NCBI RefSeq assembly: GCF_011761345.1
Contig: NZ_JAASRY010000001.1
Span: forward strand, 1,178,001-1,242,000
DNA length: 64,000 bases
From: Thalassobacillus devorans
GTDB taxonomy: Bacteria; Bacillota; Bacilli; Bacillales; Halobacillaceae
Direction of reading: 5' to 3'
Shown: one piece after another, positions 16,449-25,819 of the stretch
How positions within the stretch are numbered: position 1 is the first letter of the stretch
Layout of the letters: the number at the start of each line of letters is the position of its first letter
Program-made: the position numbers and the translations under genes
The notes under the pieces: model-generated
Told to the model about the DNA's origin: nothing
What the model saw: only the letters and a program-made list of their open reading frames with translations
Databases searched by the model: none

Positions 16449-17846
16449 ATGAACGATTTGTTAAGACAAATACCTCCTGTACACGAACTACAAAAGCTGG
16501 ATGCCCTTATTACCATTCGTATGGAGCATCAAGCAACAAAGCGTCTATGGACCAGCTGGATCCAGAAAGCAGTGGAATCCTTGCGCCAGGACATACTTCA
16601 AAGCGAGCATCCCAACCCGGTCGATTTTCAGGAGATCATCATAAAAAAAACACGCCATTACGCGAAACAGTGGGGGCTCCCAGCTTTACATAAAGTAATT
16701 AATGGTACCGGCACAGTCTTGCATACCAACCTCGGCAGAGCGAGGTTAAGTGAAAAGGCGGTCGCTCGAATAGTGGAAGTGTCTGGTAACTACTCTAACC
16801 TGGAATATGATATGGAAAAAGGAAAACGTGGTTCTCGTCACGATGTGCTGGAACGCCGTTTGAAAGAAATAACCGGTGCTGAAGCAGCGATGGTAGTTAA
16901 TAATAATGCTGCGGCGGTTTATTTAATATTAAGGGCATTAGCCAAGGGGAAAAAAGTCATTGTTTCCCGAGGGGAATTGGTGGAAATCGGTGGAAGCTTC
17001 CGGGTATCTAAAGTAATGGAAGAAAGTGATGCGCAGTTGGTCGAAGTTGGTACAACGAATAAAACACATTTATATGATTATGAAGAAGCCATCGATGAAG
17101 AGACAGCAATGATTATGAAAGTCCATACGAGTAATTTTTATATGGAAGGATTCACAGAATCACAGTCGACCGCAAGTCTTGCGCCTCTTACGAAAGAAAA
17201 AGATCTGATTTTCTATGAAGACCTCGGAAGCGGCTCTATTGTCGATTATCAAGCACAAATGATCGGGAAGGAACCGGTGGTAAGCGATATAATAGCCCAA
17301 GGAACCGACTTAGTCTCCTTCAGTGGGGATAAACTTTTAGGTGGTCCGCAAGCAGGGATCATTGCCGGAAGAAAACAATATATTGATATCTTGAAAAAAC
17401 ATCAACTGGCCAGAGTGTTAAGGGTAGATAAAATGACATTGGCTGCCCTTGAAAGTACGCTGCAGGAGTATGGACGAGATAATATTGGGCACGGAAATGA
17501 TGTCTACCGGGATATTACAAAACGACCGGATAAAATAAAAAAGGATGCTGAAAACTTTGTCGATGAGATGAAAAACATTAAAAGTCTGACATTAAAAGTA
17601 AAACCTTGTACTTCCAGAATCGGAGGAGGCACCATGCCCGAGGTGGAACTGCCAAGCTTTGGGATTAAGATTACTTCTGAGAATATGAGTCCGGAAACAA
17701 TAGAAAAATTCATGCGTATAAATCCTCCATACGTCATCGGACGATTCCTGGAGGAAAGTTATTTTCTCGATTTCCGGACGATCACACCACCGGAAATCGA
17801 GCTAATGAAACAAGCTTTGAATAAGCTTGATGCTTACATGTCATGA
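16449..17846 (+). CDS. selA: SelA, L-seryl-tRNA(Sec) selenium transferase
   Basis: A 465-residue fold-type I PLP enzyme that converts Ser-tRNA(Sec) to Sec-tRNA(Sec) with selenophosphate. Signatures are the N-terminal VINGTGTVLHTNLGRARLS, NNNAAAVYLIL and the PLP lysine in FSGDKLLGGPQAG at residue 295, the same number as in E. coli. AGGAGGAG precedes ATG 16449. It is divergent from selD over a 128-base gap that must hold both promoters. Its last 13 bases overlap the end of the convergent spore gene sspP. Confidence 0.96.
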   Translation: MNDLLRQIPPVHELQKLDALITIRMEHQATKRLWTSWIQKAVESLRQDILQSEHPNPVDFQEIIIKKTRHYAKQWGLPALHKVINGTGTVLHTNLGRARLSEKAVARIVEVSGNYSNLEYDMEKGKRGSRHDVLERRLKEITGAEAAMVVNNNAAAVYLILRALAKGKKVIVSRGELVEIGGSFRVSKVMEESDAQLVEVGTTNKTHLYDYEEAIDEETAMIMKVHTSNFYMEGFTESQSTASLAPLTKEKDLIFYEDLGSGSIVDYQAQMIGKEPVVSDIIAQGTDLVSFSGDKLLGGPQAGIIAGRKQYIDILKKHQLARVLRVDKMTLAALESTLQEYGRDNIGHGNDVYRDITKRPDKIKKDAENFVDEMKNIKSLTLKVKPCTSRIGGGTMPEVELPSFGIKITSENMSPETIEKFMRINPPYVIGRFLEESYFLDFRTITPPEIELMKQALNKLDAYMS

Positions 17847-17950
17847 GAAGCGTTCTTTTTTTGTCGGGAATGATTACGGTTTTTCACCTTTTTCGAACCT
17901 TTTAAGGGCTGATTAGGCTGTTTATCTTTTCGAGAATGTGTCATGGTCAT
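17834..17950 (-). CDS. sspP: SspP, small acid-soluble spore protein P
   Basis: A 38-residue protein. It starts at ATG 17950 behind AAAGGAGCG and ends GSKKVKNRNHSRQKKNASHDM in two adjoining pieces (GSKKVKNRNHSRQ, KKNASHDM), closely matching the end of B. subtilis SspP (48 residues). The shorter N-terminus is acceptable because that part is poorly conserved. Such proteins are made in the forespore under sigma-G/F. The stop codon lies inside the end of selA, giving a 13-base tail-to-tail overlap. The position before sspO and citB is the same as in B. subtilis. Confidence 0.85.
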   Translation of the reverse strand: MTMTHSRKDKQPNQPLKGSKKVKNRNHSRQKKNASHDM

Positions 17951-18031
17951 CGCTCCTTTCTCGTTTAGGATTTGAGTTTTTCCATGGGGTTATGTATGGA
18001 AAAGATTTGTCTGGTGCATGCTATTCAATAG

Positions 18032-18078
18032 AAAAACTTGGTTTGTCGCCAACTATGGCGAAAGCCTTAGTTTTTTCT
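18032..18078 (+). terminator. Possible selA readthrough terminator
   Basis: An irregular hairpin built from AAAACT ... TCGCC / GGCGA ... AGTTTT, followed by TTTTTTCTT. It lies about 190 bases beyond selA and may end its transcript. Confidence 0.5.
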
Positions 18079-18159
18079 TATACTTTAAACCTTTAACAAA
18101 GTTAAACTTCCTAAAGTATTAGAAAAACTTGACTTTAAACCAAAAAAAGAGGTGTCTTT

Positions 18160-18417
18160 GTGAGTTATTATCAGAATAAACAGGAAGCTTTCCAGCATGC
18201 ATCCAATAAAGTACATGAAGCGGAACGTACAGCGGATGACGTCTTAATGTCGATCCATGAAGCAGATTACGGCACAGAACTGGCACATTTAAAAGAAGAA
18301 GTTAACCAGGCTTATCAGCAGGTCGAAAAGGCGCTGACAGTTGCCAGTGAACATCAGGAAGAGCAATTGCAATCCTACAAACAGCAACTGGACAAAATCA
18401 GAAATCAATTGTTATAA
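18160..18417 (+). CDS. small helical protein, possible DUF2524/YtzC type (85 aa)
   Basis: An 85-residue protein that looks entirely helical and coiled-coil forming, rich in Gln, Glu and Ala (HLKEEVNQAYQQVEKAL). It resembles the YtzC/DUF2524 group in size and character, but I cannot confirm the family. AAAGAGGTG precedes GTG 18160. A terminator follows that is shared with convergent sspO. Confidence 0.6.
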   Translation: MSYYQNKQEAFQHASNKVHEAERTADDVLMSIHEADYGTELAHLKEEVNQAYQQVEKALTVASEHQEEQLQSYKQQLDKIRNQLL

Positions 18418-18420
18418 AGA

Positions 18421-18449
18421 AACAGACGCTCATGACCTGGGCGTCTGTT
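18421..18449. terminator. Bidirectional terminator between the 85-aa gene and sspO
   Basis: Stem AACAGACGC / GCGTCTGTT with an 11-base loop, with T runs on both strands. Confidence 0.88.
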
Positions 18450-18457
18450 TTACTGTT

Positions 18458-18607
18458 TTATTGATTTTTCTTACGCTTTTTATTAAACATTCTTTCTTCC
18501 GCAGTCAACGGTTCCCGCGGTGTTTCCTCCTGGTATCCAGCACCACCGCCCTGGGCTTTTGCCGCATTCATTCCCGGGCGTACATGATTGGCTTTTCTTG
18601 TTGTCAT
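18458..18607 (-). CDS. sspO: SspO, small acid-soluble spore protein O (CotK)
   Basis: A 49-residue protein from ATG 18607 behind the very strong GGAGGAGGTGA site. It reads [20 protein letters not shown] and continues GGGAGYQEE ... [16 protein letters not shown]. This follows B. subtilis SspO (KRKANHVINGMNDAKSQGKGAGY ... NNKKRKTNQ) almost block by block. It is a forespore protein of the mature spore. It lies divergent from aconitase, as in B. subtilis. Confidence 0.92.
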   Translation of the reverse strand: MTTRKANHVRPGMNAAKAQGGGAGYQEETPREPLTAEERMFNKKRKKNQ

Positions 18608-18804
18608 TTTACGTCACCTCCTCCTGTATACATAGTGTGACAAAAATTGACCAATTTAATTTACTTCTAAATCGTTTTCATTTACAATGGTAGATGCATA
18701 TTTGTGAACTTTTTCTGAAAAAAGTAACAAATCGAATTTAAAGAATAGTGTAATCGAACTTGAGTTGCATTATTCAATTTCAACTGAGGGGGTAAGAGGA
18801 AAAT

Positions 18805-21513
18805 ATGGCAAGCAATAATGCTTACAATGCAAAAAAGCAATTTGAACTTAACGGTAAGACTTACAATTACTACCAACTGAAAGCATTAGAAGATGCTGGG
18901 CTGGGCAAAGTTTCACGATTGCCTTTCTCCATCCGTATCCTGCTGGAATCCCTGCTTCGACAACATGATGGCCGTGTCATCAAAGACGAGCATGTGGAAA
19001 GTCTGGCTAAATGGGGAACCAAGGATGCAAAAGGGGAAGATGTGCCTTTCAAACCATCTCGTGTTATCCTTCAGGACTTTACAGGTGTACCTGCTGTAGT
19101 CGACCTTGCTTCACTTAGAAAAGCGATGGTTGATATGGGAGGAAGCCCGGATAAAATCAACCCTGAAGTTCCCGTCGATCTTGTTATCGACCACTCTGTT
19201 CAGGTAGATGCATACGGAACAGAAAAAGCGTTACAAGTGAACATGGAATTAGAGTTTGAACGTAATGCGGAACGTTACGAGTTCCTTCACTGGGCTCAAA
19301 AAGCGTTTGATAACTACCGTGCCGTTCCACCAGCAACTGGTATCGTCCACCAGGTTAACTTGGAGTACTTAGCTAATGTTGTTCATGCTGTAGAGAACGA
19401 CAATGGTGAAACTGATACTTATCCTGATACACTAGTCGGTACCGACTCACATACTACAATGATCAATGGTCTGGGTATCCTGGGCTGGGGTGTCGGCGGT
19501 ATCGAAGCAGAAGCAGGAATGCTTGGACAGCCTTCATACTTCCCTGCACCGGAAGTTGTGGGTGTCAAGCTTAATGGCAGCTTCCCTAACGGCACAACAG
19601 CAACTGACCTGGCACTAAAAGTAACCCAGGTCCTTCGTGAGAAGAAGGTTGTTGGTAAATTCGTCGAATTCTTCGGACCAGGCCTACAGGAAATGCCGCT
19701 TGCTGACCGTGCAACCATTTCAAATATGGCTCCTGAGTATGGTGCTACTTGCGGTTTCTTCCCTGTTGACAAGGAGTCTCTCGACTACCTGCGCCTTACT
19801 GGACGCAGCGAGGATCAAATTGAACTCGTTGAAAAATATTGCAAAGAAAACGATCTATGGTATTCTCCAGAATTGCCTGATCCAGAGTTTACACAACTTG
19901 TCGAAATCGACCTTTCCGAGCTGGAACCAAACCTATCCGGTCCTAAGCGTCCACAGGACTTGATTCCACTTTCTAAAATGAAGGAATCCTTCAACAAAGC
20001 GTTGACTGCACCTACTGGACCTCAAGGTTTCGGTTTGGATAAAGATGAAATCGAGAAGGAAGTCACTTTCGATCTTGATAATGGAAAGACTACAACAATG
20101 AAGACAGGTGCGCTTGCTATTGCAGCCATCACTTCTTGTACGAATACTTCCAACCCGCATGTTATGCTGGGCGCCGGTTTGCTTGCTAAGAAAGCAGTTG
20201 AAAAAGGCTTGGAAGTTCCTGATTACGTTAAAACATCCCTGGCTCCAGGTTCAAAAGTAGTTACACGTTACCTGGAAGATTCCAACTTGATGGACCCTTT
20301 AAACCAGCTTGGCTTCAACCTGGTTGGTTATGGCTGTACAACATGTATCGGTAACTCCGGTCCATTGAAGCCTGAAATCGAAGAAGCTATTGCAAGCAGT
20401 GACTTGACTGTATCTTCTGTACTCTCCGGTAACCGTAACTTTGAAGGCCGCATCCATCCACTTGTAAAAGCGAACTACCTTGCTTCTCCACCACTGGTTG
20501 TCGCTTATGCATTAGCTGGTACAGTGGATATCGACCTGAGAAACGAACCGCTTGGGCAGGACAAAGATGGCAACAATGTATTCTTTGATGATATTTGGCC
20601 ATCCCAGGAAGAAGTCAAAAAAGAAGTTGCACGTGTTGTAACTCCTGAAATCTTCCGCAAGGAATACGAAAACGTATTTAACTCCAACGAAAAATGGAAT
20701 GAAATCGATACAACGGATGAACCGTTGTATGATTGGGACAGCGAGTCTACTTATATCCAGAACCCGCCATTCTTCGAAGGACTTTCCGCTGAGCCTGACA
20801 CAGTCAAGCCGTTGAATAATTTGAGGGCTATCGGTAAATTCGGTGATTCCGTAACGACGGACCACATTTCACCAGCGGGTGCGATTCCAAAAGACATGCC
20901 AGCAGGTGAATACTTGCAGGACAAAGATGTTTCTCCTCGTAACTTCAACTCTTATGGTTCCCGCCGTGGTAACCATGAAGTGATGATGCGTGGTACGTTT
21001 GCCAATATCCGTATTCGTAACGAGCTTGCTCCAGGTACAGAAGGTGGATTCACTACTTACTGGCCGACGGAAGAAGTAATGCCGATTTACACAGCTGCTA
21101 TGAAATATCAGCAGGATGATACTGGCTTACTAGTTATCGCTGGTAAGGATTATGGTATGGGAAGCTCCCGTGACTGGGCTGCCAAAGGTACAGACCTACT
21201 CGGCATCAAGACAGTCATTGCGGAAAGCTTCGAGCGTATCCACCGTTCCAATCTTGTGATGATGGGTGTACTGCCATTGCAATTTAAGGACGGCGATACC
21301 ATTGATTCACTTGGTCTTACTGGCCGTGAAACTTTCAACGTAGAAATCGGTGAAAACGTCAAGCCGCATGACCTTGTCAAAGTGACAGCAGTAGACGAAG
21401 AAGGCAACAACAAAGAATTTGAAGTTGTCGCGCGTTTCGATAGTGAAGTGGAAATCGACTACTATCGCCATGGCGGTATTTTGCAAATGGTACTTCGTAA
21501 CAAGCTAGCTTAA
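18805..21513 (+). CDS. citB: Aconitate hydratase
   Basis: A 902-residue AcnA-type aconitase of the TCA cycle, interconverting citrate and isocitrate; in Bacillus the apo-form also binds RNA. The [4Fe-4S] cluster cysteines appear in [12 protein letters not shown] and [12 protein letters not shown]. The substrate-binding [14 protein letters not shown] is in the C-terminal swivel domain. GAGGGGGTAAGAGG precedes ATG 18805. Codon use is strongly biased to favoured codons, fitting high expression. It is a single-gene unit with its own terminator. I do not identify a CcpC or CodY operator with confidence. Confidence 0.98.
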   Translation: MASNNAYNAKKQFELNGKTYNYYQLKALEDAGLGKVSRLPFSIRILLESLLRQHDGRVIKDEHVESLAKWGTKDAKGEDVPFKPSRVILQDFTGVPAVVDLASLRKAMVDMGGSPDKINPEVPVDLVIDHSVQVDAYGTEKALQVNMELEFERNAERYEFLHWAQKAFDNYRAVPPATGIVHQVNLEYLANVVHAVENDNGETDTYPDTLVGTDSHTTMINGLGILGWGVGGIEAEAGMLGQPSYFPAPEVVGVKLNGSFPNGTTATDLALKVTQVLREKKVVGKFVEFFGPGLQEMPLADRATISNMAPEYGATCGFFPVDKESLDYLRLTGRSEDQIELVEKYCKENDLWYSPELPDPEFTQLVEIDLSELEPNLSGPKRPQDLIPLSKMKESFNKALTAPTGPQGFGLDKDEIEKEVTFDLDNGKTTTMKTGALAIAAITSCTNTSNPHVMLGAGLLAKKAVEKGLEVPDYVKTSLAPGSKVVTRYLEDSNLMDPLNQLGFNLVGYGCTTCIGNSGPLKPEIEEAIASSDLTVSSVLSGNRNFEGRIHPLVKANYLASPPLVVAYALAGTVDIDLRNEPLGQDKDGNNVFFDDIWPSQEEVKKEVARVVTPEIFRKEYENVFNSNEKWNEIDTTDEPLYDWDSESTYIQNPPFFEGLSAEPDTVKPLNNLRAIGKFGDSVTTDHISPAGAIPKDMPAGEYLQDKDVSPRNFNSYGSRRGNHEVMMRGTFANIRIRNELAPGTEGGFTTYWPTEEVMPIYTAAMKYQQDDTGLLVIAGKDYGMGSSRDWAAKGTDLLGIKTVIAESFERIHRSNLVMMGVLPLQFKDGDTIDSLGLTGRETFNVEIGENVKPHDLVKVTAVDEEGNNKEFEVVARFDSEVEIDYYRHGGILQMVLRNKLA

Positions 21514-21528
21514 CTTAAATAAGCATTG

Positions 21529-21565
21529 ATCCGCATAGCCGGTAACGGTTATGCGGATTTTTATT
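21529..21565 (+). terminator. citB terminator
   Basis: Stem ATCCGCATA / TATGCGGAT with an internal loop region, then TTTTATTT. Confidence 0.9.
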
Positions 21566-21714
21566 TAGAATGAGGCTGCTGGTAACAAGTACCGCTCATC
21601 CTATGCTTCCACTTATAAACAGGGAGCTTTACTTTTGGTGAGCGTATATTTATCATCGTTAATGGAGAGTAAATTCCTCTACAATACATAGTTTGGAAAA
21701 GGAAGTGTTCCACC

Positions 21715-22314
21715 ATGATCAAGCGAATAGTGGTTAGTGCTTTATTCCTGATATTGATTGGTTACGCTGTCTATAGCTTTGCTGCTGATAACGGTGAGGA
21801 TGAAACGAATGGCCCCAATGAATATGATGTTTCTGGAGACACCTCGCAGGAAGGATCAGGGATGATGCCGCCTAATACTCCGAAAGGAATACAAGAAGGG
21901 GAACAGGCACCTGATTTTGAATTAGAAACTGTCGAGGGTGAAACCATTCGCTTATCTGATTTAAAGGGGAAGAAAGTATTTCTTAATTTCTGGGCGACAT
22001 GGTGTCCGCCTTGCAAAGAAGAAATGCCTGAAATGCAGAAGTTCCATGAAGAGTTTGGCGAAGAAGTGGAAATAGTTGCCGTGAATGTCACTACGACAGA
22101 AACCGGTATAGATGATGTGCAAAAATATTTAGACCAGCAAGGCTATACGTTCCAGGTACCATTAGATAAGAGAAACCAGGTAAGTTCAGAATATCAGGCG
22201 ATTACTATTCCGACCACTTACTTCATTGGTACCGATGGAATAGTTCAGCAACCGCGCCAGGTTGGTCCAATGAACTATGATTTCATGGTAAAGATGAAAG
22301 ATGACTTGAAATAA
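21715..22314 (+). CDS. yneN: Membrane-anchored thiol-disulfide oxidoreductase (ResA/YneN-like)
   Basis: A 199-residue extracytoplasmic thioredoxin. An N-terminal anchor (about residues 4-24) is followed by an acidic linker and a TlpA/ResA fold (about 60-199). The redox motif is WATWCPPCKEEMPEM, with the cis-proline loop at ITIPTTYFIG. Enzymes of this type reduce disulfides outside the membrane during cytochrome c or spore cortex assembly. The gene stands between citB and tlp, as yneN does in B. subtilis. The exact substrate cannot be read from sequence. Confidence 0.88.
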   Translation: MIKRIVVSALFLILIGYAVYSFAADNGEDETNGPNEYDVSGDTSQEGSGMMPPNTPKGIQEGEQAPDFELETVEGETIRLSDLKGKKVFLNFWATWCPPCKEEMPEMQKFHEEFGEEVEIVAVNVTTTETGIDDVQKYLDQQGYTFQVPLDKRNQVSSEYQAITIPTTYFIGTDGIVQQPRQVGPMNYDFMVKMKDDLK

Positions 22315-22366
22315 GGTATATTTTTGCTGAATGAGGGAATCCTTGCTTATAAAAGGAGAGATTCCC

Positions 22367-22504
22367 ATGGCAAAGAGGCGTAAACCCAATTTCCAGGATC
22401 TTGTTAAAGAGAACCGGAAACAAATACTATCCGATCACGACCTGATTACAAAAATTGAAGCGAAAATTGATGAACGTCACCATCAGAAATTACGTTCATC
22501 CTAA
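22367..22504 (+). CDS. FbpB-family small basic protein (45 aa)
   Basis: A 45-residue basic protein from ATG 22367 behind AAAAGGAGAG. It contains FQDLVKENRKQILSDHDLI followed by KIEAKIDERH, the pattern of the FbpB family, whose B. subtilis member is a small Fur-regulated protein thought to help an sRNA control iron use. I see no clear Fur box here, so iron control is not shown. A terminator follows. Confidence 0.65.
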   Translation: MAKRRKPNFQDLVKENRKQILSDHDLITKIEAKIDERHHQKLRSS

Positions 22505-22511
22505 GGTAAAA

Positions 22512-22550
22512 GAAGCAAACCATCCCTTCAGGAATGGCTTGCTTTTTTTT
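22512..22550 (+). terminator. Terminator after the FbpB-like gene
   Basis: A stem formed by AAGCAA-CCAT and ATGG-TTGCTT, followed by seven Ts. Confidence 0.85.
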
Positions 22551-22618
22551 ATTTCAAGCATAAAAACAGCCTCGTTTGCAAATATTATTGCTGAATGGTA
22601 CTGAAGGAGGAATAAGTA

Positions 22619-22765
22619 ATGAGCAATCCAAAAAAACATGCTCAGGCTTTTACCCCGAGTCATTTGGGTACCCAGCCGAGGGAATCCGAAGTTAACAATG
22701 GTAAGAAAATGGAAGTCAAGACAGATAAAGAACCGAAAGTTATTCAAACCAAAGGGAAGAAGTAG
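22619..22765 (+). CDS. sspN: SspN, small acid-soluble spore protein N
   Basis: A 48-residue protein from ATG 22619 behind AAGGAGGAA. It reads MSNPKKHAQAFTPSHLGTQP and ends IQTKGKK. B. subtilis SspN has the same PSHLGT core and MQTKGE ending. It lies 13 bases before tlp, with which it forms the known sspN-tlp forespore operon. Confidence 0.9.
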   Translation: MSNPKKHAQAFTPSHLGTQPRESEVNNGKKMEVKTDKEPKVIQTKGKK

Positions 22766-22778
22766 GAGGGTTTTTACC

Positions 22779-23009
22779 ATGGAAAACAATCAACGCCATC
22801 CCAATCCTGATGATCGAAGTGATAACGTAGAAAAATTGCAGCACATGGTACAGGATACAATTGAAAATATTGAAGATTCCCATGATGCGTATCCAATGGC
22901 TAATGAACAAGAAAAACGGGCAATTGAAGAAAAGAATAAACGACGCGAAGAATCCATTAATGCGATGCGAAATGAAATTAAAGACGAAGCCCGTCATAAT
23001 CAGAATTAA
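22779..23009 (+). CDS. tlp: Tlp, small acid-soluble spore protein (thioredoxin-like by name)
   Basis: A 76-residue protein from ATG 22779 behind TAGGAGGG. The conserved start is HPNPDDRSDNVEKLQHMVQDT, split here only by length limits, and the end is RNEIKDEARHNQ. Tlp is a spore protein made in the forespore and is not a working thioredoxin, as it has no CxxC. The frame is open upstream to 22638 but that part overlaps sspN in another frame and is not used. Confidence 0.92.
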   Translation: MENNQRHPNPDDRSDNVEKLQHMVQDTIENIEDSHDAYPMANEQEKRAIEEKNKRREESINAMRNEIKDEARHNQN

Positions 23010-23012
23010 ACC

Positions 23013-23042
23013 AAAACGTCCTTTCACACGAAAGGACGTTTT
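23013..23042 (+). terminator. sspN-tlp terminator
   Basis: A perfect 13-pair stem (AAAACGTCCTTTC / GAAAGGACGTTTT) with a four-base loop. Confidence 0.92.
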
Positions 23043-23122
23043 GTTATGGGCATGAGCGTCTACATATTCCGACCAGTTATGATAGAATAAACCAATGAAA
23101 CAAAAGGAGGAGGGGCGCGCCC

Positions 23123-25396
23123 ATGGAAACAGAAATCAAAGCTCAATTGCAGCAATGGAACTCAATTGACCAACAACCTCCAATTACGGAAACTGAGGCA
23201 TTAAAATTACTTGATGAAACGCTAGACGATAAAACAGATATGCAGGCTTATCTTTATGTTGCCCTGGCGTATCACCGGATTAAACGCCATCCAGGGGAAG
23301 ATCGCCTGGCTGATTATTTTATAGAACAAGCTAAAGAAATGAAGCAAAATCATCCGTTAGTATCCCAATTGAACGAAGCGAAAAAAGTGCTGAAGGTCTA
23401 TCACAGCCTCCGTGATATGACTTTTGATAACTGGACGATACACGAAACAGACCATCAGTCAGCAAAAATGAAAAAGGCTGGCAGAATACATGAACAAGTC
23501 ATTCACCTTTTGAAGGCTTGGGATCAAGATCTGGTAGAAAAAGATATTGTCGATGCTGCCAGCGGTCGTTTGAAACTATACCAGGAAATTCACTTTCACC
23601 TTACCGAATTAAAGGAAATTTTGGAGGAAGCTATCGAGTCGATAGAAAACCGGCGCATCCGCTTATCAGCAGGAATAATCAATGAAAAAACGAGATATAT
23701 CAGCAATTATACGGAAGAGCTGTACAAAAGGCTTCCTGATTTTTTAACGCGTACGGAACAACTGGATCCCCTTGAAGCGTTGGACAATATGGTCGGCCTC
23801 AAGGATGTCAAAGGTTATATCCACCGCTATTATCATTATTTGAAATATCAACAGCAGCGGAAAAACATGGGATTCAGTATGGTAGATGAGCCCGAACTGC
23901 ATATGATCATGACCGGAAATCCAGGAACTGGAAAAACTACCTTGGCCAGGCTCCTGGCAAATATCTATTATGAGCTGGGGCTGCTGGAGACCAGGGAGGT
24001 CGTAGAGGTAAACCGGTCACACCTTGTCGGAGCCTATATTGGCCAAAGTGAAGAAAATACCATGAACTACGTCAAACAGGCAACCGGAGGAGTTTTGTTC
24101 ATCGATGAGGCTTACAGTTTGAGCAGAGAAGGACAAACAGGCAATGATTATGGCCAGGCTGTCATCGATACCCTGGTTTCGGCTATGACCAGCAAAGAAT
24201 ACGGAGGTAAATTTGCAGTCATCCTTGCTGGATATCCAGAAGAGATGCGTCAATTTCTATGGTCGAATCCCGGACTGCGGAGCCGTTTTCCTGAACAGAA
24301 TCATATTGAACTCCCTGATTATGGAATGGATGAGTTGCTGGAAATAGCTGAAATCAGTGCAATTGAAAATGATTATTTCTTCACAGATGGAGCATTGAAA
24401 CAGTTTGAAACGTTAATTGACAAGCACCGTGTCGATGAATCTTTCGGAAACGCGCGTACGGTGAAAAACCTTGTCCTTAAAATCATTTTTAACAAAAGTG
24501 CTTTCCAGTCAGAGGTAGAACAGCAGAGATGGCTAGACCATATGCGGCTTACCAAAAAGGACATCGAAATAGATGATGAATCAGACAGGGAAAAAGAAGC
24601 GCCTATGCAGAGGCTGGAAGAACTGATCGGTCTTGGAAATGTAAAGGATGAAGTAAAAAAACTATCTGCTTTTGTAAGGGTTCAGCAGGAACGGAAAGAT
24701 AAAAACCTGCCGCATGTACCAATCCAGCTTCATTCCGTTTTCACTGGAAATCCAGGAACTGGGAAAACTACGGTTGCCGCTATTTATGGAGATATATTAA
24801 AGCAGTGTGGACTCCTGAAGCGTGGACATATGATTGTGGTCTCCCGGAGCGATCTAGTCGCTGGTTATGTTGGACAGACCGCAATCAAAACGAAGAAGAA
24901 AATCAGAGAAGCGCTTGGAGGTGTCCTATTCATCGATGAAGCTTATTCCCTTTACAACGGCGGGAGAGATGATTTTGGAAAAGAGGCGATTGAAACACTC
25001 GTCGATGAAATGACCCGACATAACGAAAATCTCGTGGTTATCCTTGCAGGGTATCAAAATGAGATGCGTCAGTTAGTTAACAGTAACCCCGGGTTGACGA
25101 GCCGGTTTAAAAAATATTTTTATTTTCCTGATTACAATTCGGAAGAGTTGCTTACTATGACAAAATTCCAGGCAGCATCCTATCAATACAGGCTGGATGA
25201 CACCGTGGAGCAATTTCTTGCTGAACGTTATCAGCAGGAAGACGTAAAAGGGAACGGACGTTTTGTCAATAACTTAATTAATGAAGCTATCCAATACCAG
25301 GCACTTCGGGTTGAAGGCGAAGAGGATCCTTCCATGGATTTATTAACCAAAAGTGATATCGAACAGGCGTGGAAAACAGTACAGGGGGACATTTAA
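23123..25396 (+). CDS. Tandem AAA+ ATPase of the CbxX/CfqX (SpoVK-like) family
   Basis: A 757-residue protein. A helical N-terminal region (about 1-215) is followed by two AAA+ modules. The first has Walker A GNPGTGKT near residue 265 and Walker B VLFIDEAYSL. The second has GNPGTGKT near residue 542 and again VLFIDEAYSL. B. subtilis SpoVK (about 320 residues) has one such module, and CbxX proteins are Rubisco-activase relatives that remodel protein complexes. The double-module form is thus about twice the usual size. GGAGGAGGGG precedes ATG 23123. It sits between tlp and yneP, where B. subtilis has no such gene; the stop is one base before the yneP start, so the two are co-transcribed. A sporulation role is inferred from relatives and neighbours. 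Confidence 0.85.
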   Translation: METEIKAQLQQWNSIDQQPPITETEALKLLDETLDDKTDMQAYLYVALAYHRIKRHPGEDRLADYFIEQAKEMKQNHPLVSQLNEAKKVLKVYHSLRDMTFDNWTIHETDHQSAKMKKAGRIHEQVIHLLKAWDQDLVEKDIVDAASGRLKLYQEIHFHLTELKEILEEAIESIENRRIRLSAGIINEKTRYISNYTEELYKRLPDFLTRTEQLDPLEALDNMVGLKDVKGYIHRYYHYLKYQQQRKNMGFSMVDEPELHMIMTGNPGTGKTTLARLLANIYYELGLLETREVVEVNRSHLVGAYIGQSEENTMNYVKQATGGVLFIDEAYSLSREGQTGNDYGQAVIDTLVSAMTSKEYGGKFAVILAGYPEEMRQFLWSNPGLRSRFPEQNHIELPDYGMDELLEIAEISAIENDYFFTDGALKQFETLIDKHRVDESFGNARTVKNLVLKIIFNKSAFQSEVEQQRWLDHMRLTKKDIEIDDESDREKEAPMQRLEELIGLGNVKDEVKKLSAFVRVQQERKDKNLPHVPIQLHSVFTGNPGTGKTTVAAIYGDILKQCGLLKRGHMIVVSRSDLVAGYVGQTAIKTKKKIREALGGVLFIDEAYSLYNGGRDDFGKEAIETLVDEMTRHNENLVVILAGYQNEMRQLVNSNPGLTSRFKKYFYFPDYNSEELLTMTKFQAASYQYRLDDTVEQFLAERYQQEDVKGNGRFVNNLINEAIQYQALRVEGEEDPSMDLLTKSDIEQAWKTVQGDI

Positions 25397-25397
25397 C

Positions 25398-25817
25398 ATG
25401 ACAAAAACAGAGACACCGATACGAGTAAGGTACCAGGAAACAGATCAGATGGGTGTTGTCTATCACGCTAATTATTTAGTATGGTTTGAACTGGGACGAA
25501 CTGATTTTATCGAGGCATTAGGTTTCAAATACCACGAAATCGAAAACAAGGGGGTAGTTTCACCGGTGGTAGACGCGAATATACAATTCAAAAAACCGGT
25601 CCGCTATGGGGAAGATGCCTATGTGGAAACGTGGCTGGAGGATTACGATGGTCTCCGGATCACCTATGGTTACCGTATTTTCAATACAAGCCAGGATCTT
25701 GCCGTTTCCGGTACTACGAAACATGTGATTGTGAAAGAAGGAAGCTTTCGTCCAGTATCCATCCGTCGTTCCTTCCCCGAATGGCATGAAGCTTATACGA
25801 AAGCATTGGAGCGGTAA
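25398..25817 (+). CDS. yneP: YneP, hotdog-fold acyl-CoA thioesterase
   Basis: A 139-residue 4HBT-family thioesterase. The catalytic-region signature is RYQETDQMGVVYHANYLVWFE, in which the Asp is the family catalytic residue. ATG 25398 is used; the in-frame ATG at 25353 lies inside the ATPase gene. It hydrolyses small acyl-CoA thioesters in characterised relatives. It is translationally close to both neighbours and keeps the B. subtilis order before yneQ. Confidence 0.9.
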   Translation: MTKTETPIRVRYQETDQMGVVYHANYLVWFELGRTDFIEALGFKYHEIENKGVVSPVVDANIQFKKPVRYGEDAYVETWLEDYDGLRITYGYRIFNTSQDLAVSGTTKHVIVKEGSFRPVSIRRSFPEWHEAYTKALER

Positions 25818-25819
25818 TC

